NCBI GenBank assembly: GCA_029781465.1 | Contig: JAKOWQ010000412.1 | Location: 1-8,175 of the forward strand | Length of the DNA: 8,175 nt | Reading direction: 5' to 3' | Origin: Pseudomonadota bacterium | GTDB taxonomy: Bacteria > Pseudomonadota > Alphaproteobacteria > Sphingomonadales > Sphingomonadaceae | In this document: piece by piece, positions 6,105 through 8,175 of the stretch | Layout: every line of letters starts with the position of its first letter | Numbering within the stretch: position 1 is the stretch's first letter | Made by a program: the position numbers and the translations under genes | The notes under the pieces: generated by a model | Database searches by the model: none | What the model was told of the DNA's origin: nothing | Seen by the model: the letters and a program-made list of their open reading frames with translations, nothing else

Positions 6105-7324
6105 GCCGCCTCACCCCGCAGCAGGTCCGGCAAGTTCCCGGACATGCCGCGCGCCTCTTCCATGAAGAACTTCTTGAGCCAGCCCGAACGCTGCACCGCG
6201 CCCATGCCCAGGCGGCGGACCAGCGAGGGCAGGCGGCCGGGGATGCCGAACAGGCGCACCAGCGCGTCGGTGGCGGCCATCACGGTCAGGCTGTCAACGC
6301 TGCGCCAGCGCTCGTAGCGGGCGAGCAACTGCGCATCGCCCGGATCGAGGCCGAGGCGCATCCCTTCGGCCAGCACCTGCGCCAGTGCGCCGACATCGCG
6401 CAGCCCCAGGTTGAGCCCCTGCCCGGCGATCGGGTGCATCCCGTGCGCGGCATCGCCGACCAGCGCCAGGCGGTGTTCGACGATCCTGGCCGCATGATGG
6501 AAGTTGAGCGGATAGCTCATTCGCGGCGCGGCGAGCTCGATCGCGCCGAAAATGCCCTGCATCCGCGCCGCCATTTCGCCCAGGAACACCGCATCGGGCA
6601 TGGCGATCACCCCGGCGGCATCCCTTTCGGCAAAGGTCCAGACCACCGCGCTGCGGTGCCGTCCGTCGGGCAGATCGCGCAGCGGCAGCAGGGCCAGCGG
6701 CCCGGCGGGAAAGAATATCTCCCAGGCGACGCCCTGGTGCGGCAGTTCGTGGGTGATCGCCGTTACCATCGCACGGTGGGAATAATCCCAGCGCGCCGAA
6801 TTGAGCCCGGCCTCGACGCGGGTGGGCGACTGGCGCCCCTCGGCCCCGACCAGCAGGCTGCCCTCGATCGCGCGCCCGTCGCTCAGCGCCACGCGCACGC
6901 CGTGTTCGCCGCGCTCGCGCGCGAGTGGCTCCACCCCGCTGGCCCAGTGGATCGCGGGTTCGGCGGCGGCGGCCTCGAACAGGGCAAGGCGGATATCGCG
7001 GTTGGCATACATCCGCCCCAGCGTGCCTTCGTGCGGCTGGGGGCGGAAATCGATCCGGCCGGGGCGCATCTGATCGGTCACCGCGATCGCCTCGATCGGA
7101 CAGCCGAGCGGGGCGAGGCGCTCCTCCAGCCCGATGTTGCAAAACAGGTTCCAGCTTGCGGTGGAGATTGCCGAGGCGCGCCCATCGACCCCTTCGGCAG
7201 TCAGCTCTTCGGGCCGCGCCTTGTCAACCACGTGGCTGGTGATCCCCTGCCGCGCGGCGGCCAGGGCCAGGGTCATGCCGACCAGCCCCCCACCAAGGAT
7301 GACAAGATCGCGCCGCTCGCTCAT
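6101..7324 (-). CDS. UbiH/UbiF/COQ6-family FAD-dependent hydroxylase, ubiquinone synthesis
   Basis: A 407-residue flavoprotein monooxygenase likely to hydroxylate the aromatic ring of a ubiquinone precursor at the inner face of the membrane. The N-terminal Rossmann motif is LGGGLVGMTLA (residues 10-20), with a basic/acidic strand end at HVVDK. RASAIS (49-54) is typical of the UbiH group. The second FAD motif is LLVGAEGRQSPTR (157-169), with Glu162 where most relatives have Asp. The third is ALVGDAAHGMHPIAGQGLNLG starting at residue 287, the COQ6/UbiH signature. The C-terminus (340-400) is helical and lacks extra domains. The ATG at 7324 overlaps the upstream phosphatase stop as ATGA and has no clear Shine-Dalgarno, so translation is probably coupled. 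Whether it acts at C5, C6 or C1 (UbiH, UbiF, UbiI or the alphaproteobacterial UbiL) cannot be read from this sequence. Confidence 0.9.
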   Translation of the reverse strand: MSERRDLVILGGGLVGMTLALAAARQGITSHVVDKARPEELTAEGVDGRASAISTASWNLFCNIGLEERLAPLGCPIEAIAVTDQMRPGRIDFRPQPHEGTLGRMYANRDIRLALFEAAAAEPAIHWASGVEPLARERGEHGVRVALSDGRAIEGSLLVGAEGRQSPTRVEAGLNSARWDYSHRAMVTAITHELPHQGVAWEIFFPAGPLALLPLRDLPDGRHRSAVVWTFAERDAAGVIAMPDAVFLGEMAARMQGIFGAIELAAPRMSYPLNFHHAARIVEHRLALVGDAAHGMHPIAGQGLNLGLRDVGALAQVLAEGMRLGLDPGDAQLLARYERWRSVDSLTVMAATDALVRLFGIPGRLPSLVRRLGMGAVQRSGWLKKFFMEEARGMSGNLPDLLRGEAA

Positions 7325-8175
7325 CGCGTGGCGTCACAGCTGTTACCGGCCTCGGCATCGAGATCGAGGCAGCGCCCGTCGAACTGCCCCTCGCGCACCT
7401 TGAGGCCGAGGATCGCGGCCAGCGTGGGGGCGATGTCAACCGTCTCGACCGGCTGGGGCTGCTCGAAGCCCAGCATGTTCTTGCGCCAGAACAGGATCGG
7501 TACCCGCCGGTCATAGTCAAAGGCGCTACCGTGAGTGGCGATATAGGCGCCGGGCATCGGCTCGGGGATCGGGGTAACCGCGCGGTCGAGCAGGATCACC
7601 GCATCGCCCGAACGTGCCGGATCGAACGAGGCGCGGGCGCGGTCTTTCAGCGTCCAGTCTTGCGGATTGCCCGCCGGAAGCGGCGTATTGGCCAGTTCCT
7701 CCCCGCTGAAAGCCGCGGCGACCTGCGGATGCGCGCGCGCGATCGAAAGCAGCGCCCGCACCACCTGCGCGCGCTGGGCCGAGTCAAGCTCGCGGCTGAC
7801 GTAGAAATCGCCGAACGGGCCATCGGCGATCAGCAGCGGACCCTTGGTCGAAATCCCGGTCTTCGCGCTGACCGCCTTGGCCAGCTCGGCCGGCATCAGC
7901 GACTTGTCGGCCCGCATCGCGCGCGGGAAAGCCTGCTCGTCCGAGCGCTCGGGGGTGTCGAGCCCCCCGTGATCGGCGCTCAGCACCACCAGGTAGTCGA
8001 TCCCCGCCGCGTCGAGATGATCGAACAGGCGGCCCAGGTTCTTGTCGAGTTCGGCCATCTGGATGCACATCTCGGCGCCTTCGGTGCCGGTGGCGTGGCC
8101 GACATAGTCGGTGGCCGAAAGGCTGACCGAAAGGATATCGGTGCGCCCGGCGTTGCCGAGCTGCATCTCATCGAC
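7321..8175 (-). CDS. Alkaline phosphatase, PhoK/PafA-like (C-terminal part)
   Basis: Visible are 284 C-terminal residues; the N-terminus, including any signal peptide and the nucleophile, lies beyond base 8175. The enzyme would hydrolyse phosphate monoesters in the periplasm or outside the cell, using two zinc ions. Predicted metal ligands are all present: Asp and His in LSATDYVGH (visible residues 23 and 27), Asp-His in SADHGG (68-69), and His in YIATHGSAFD (215). This set matches the type I phosphodiesterase/alkaline phosphatase superfamily, and the sequence around these sites resembles Sphingomonas PhoK. The region from about 245 (VDIAPTLAAILGL) is the usual C-terminal strand-helix. Two late cysteines, in GRCLDLD and NSC, could form a disulfide, consistent with export. 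The frame stays open to the window edge, so the Met at 8166 is internal. The stop overlaps the UbiH-like start as ATGA. Confidence 0.9.
   Translation of the reverse strand, partial: VDEMQLGNAGRTDILSVSLSATDYVGHATGTEGAEMCIQMAELDKNLGRLFDHLDAAGIDYLVVLSADHGGLDTPERSDEQAFPRAMRADKSLMPAELAKAVSAKTGISTKGPLLIADGPFGDFYVSRELDSAQRAQVVRALLSIARAHPQVAAAFSGEELANTPLPAGNPQDWTLKDRARASFDPARSGDAVILLDRAVTPIPEPMPGAYIATHGSAFDYDRRVPILFWRKNMLGFEQPQPVETVDIAPTLAAILGLKVREGQFDGRCLDLDAEAGNSCDATR

Noticed and set aside
6125..6143. Hairpin GTCCGG / CCGGAC with a 7-base loop near the convergent gene ends
   Set aside because: It lies inside the UbiH-like coding region and has no T-run on either strand, so there is no support for an intrinsic terminator.
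629..7090. Repeated octamer GCGATCGC at 629, 1918, 3288 and 7083, like a genome-wide HIP1-type motif
   Set aside because: All four copies encode Ala-Ile-Ala in frame (GCG ATC GCx on the minus strand), so preferred codons explain them. Only a genome-wide count against codon-shuffled genes could revive this.
5768..7516. 582-codon open frame on the plus strand, opposite the UbiH-like gene
   Set aside because: It is an antisense shadow: its translation is low-complexity and rich in Arg, Gln, Pro and Gly, it crosses two real genes, and the minus-strand product has clear FAD motifs throughout.

Overview
The window looks like chromosomal DNA from an alphaproteobacterium, most likely Sphingomonadales (Sphingomonadaceae or Erythrobacteraceae). 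This is inferred from the very high GC content, the divergent tsaD / hemC-hemD arrangement followed by a mitofilin-like (Mic60, COG4223) gene, and a phosphatase resembling the Sphingomonas PhoK type. Coding density is close to total. The longest gap is 43 bases, and no RNA gene, insertion sequence, CRISPR array or prophage is visible.

Layout. (1) Positions 1-3520, minus strand, read from 3520 down to 1: tsaD (tRNA t6A synthesis), gpsA (glycerol-3-phosphate dehydrogenase), a MOP/Wzx-type polysaccharide flippase, then the first eight codons of another gene that leaves the window. Junctions are ATGA, GTGA and a 3-base gap, so this is a tight, translationally coupled operon. (2) Positions 3521-3563: the only divergent intergenic space, with a perfect 10-base palindrome. 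(3) Positions 3564-6104, plus strand: hemC, hemD and a short single-pass membrane protein with a mitofilin-type C-terminus. (4) Positions 6101-8175, minus strand: the C-terminal part of a zinc-dependent alkaline phosphatase, overlapping by ATGA the start of a UbiH/COQ6-family FAD hydroxylase. That hydroxylase ends tail-to-tail with the mitofilin-like gene in a shared CTAG.

How the genes work together. HemC and HemD perform consecutive steps: porphobilinogen to hydroxymethylbilane, then to uroporphyrinogen III. The mitofilin-like gene is a known alphaproteobacterial neighbour of hemD and probably shapes the inner membrane. The UbiH-family enzyme would hydroxylate the ubiquinone ring, so heme, quinone and membrane-architecture genes lie side by side. 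The tsaD operon combines translation fidelity, phospholipid precursor supply and export of a lipid-linked glycan.

Most of the window is conserved housekeeping sequence. I found no convincing new system. The points worth a second look are the short mitofilin-like protein beside the heme genes without a following hemY, the palindrome between tsaD and hemC, the coupled gene pairs, and an altered FAD motif in the hydroxylase.
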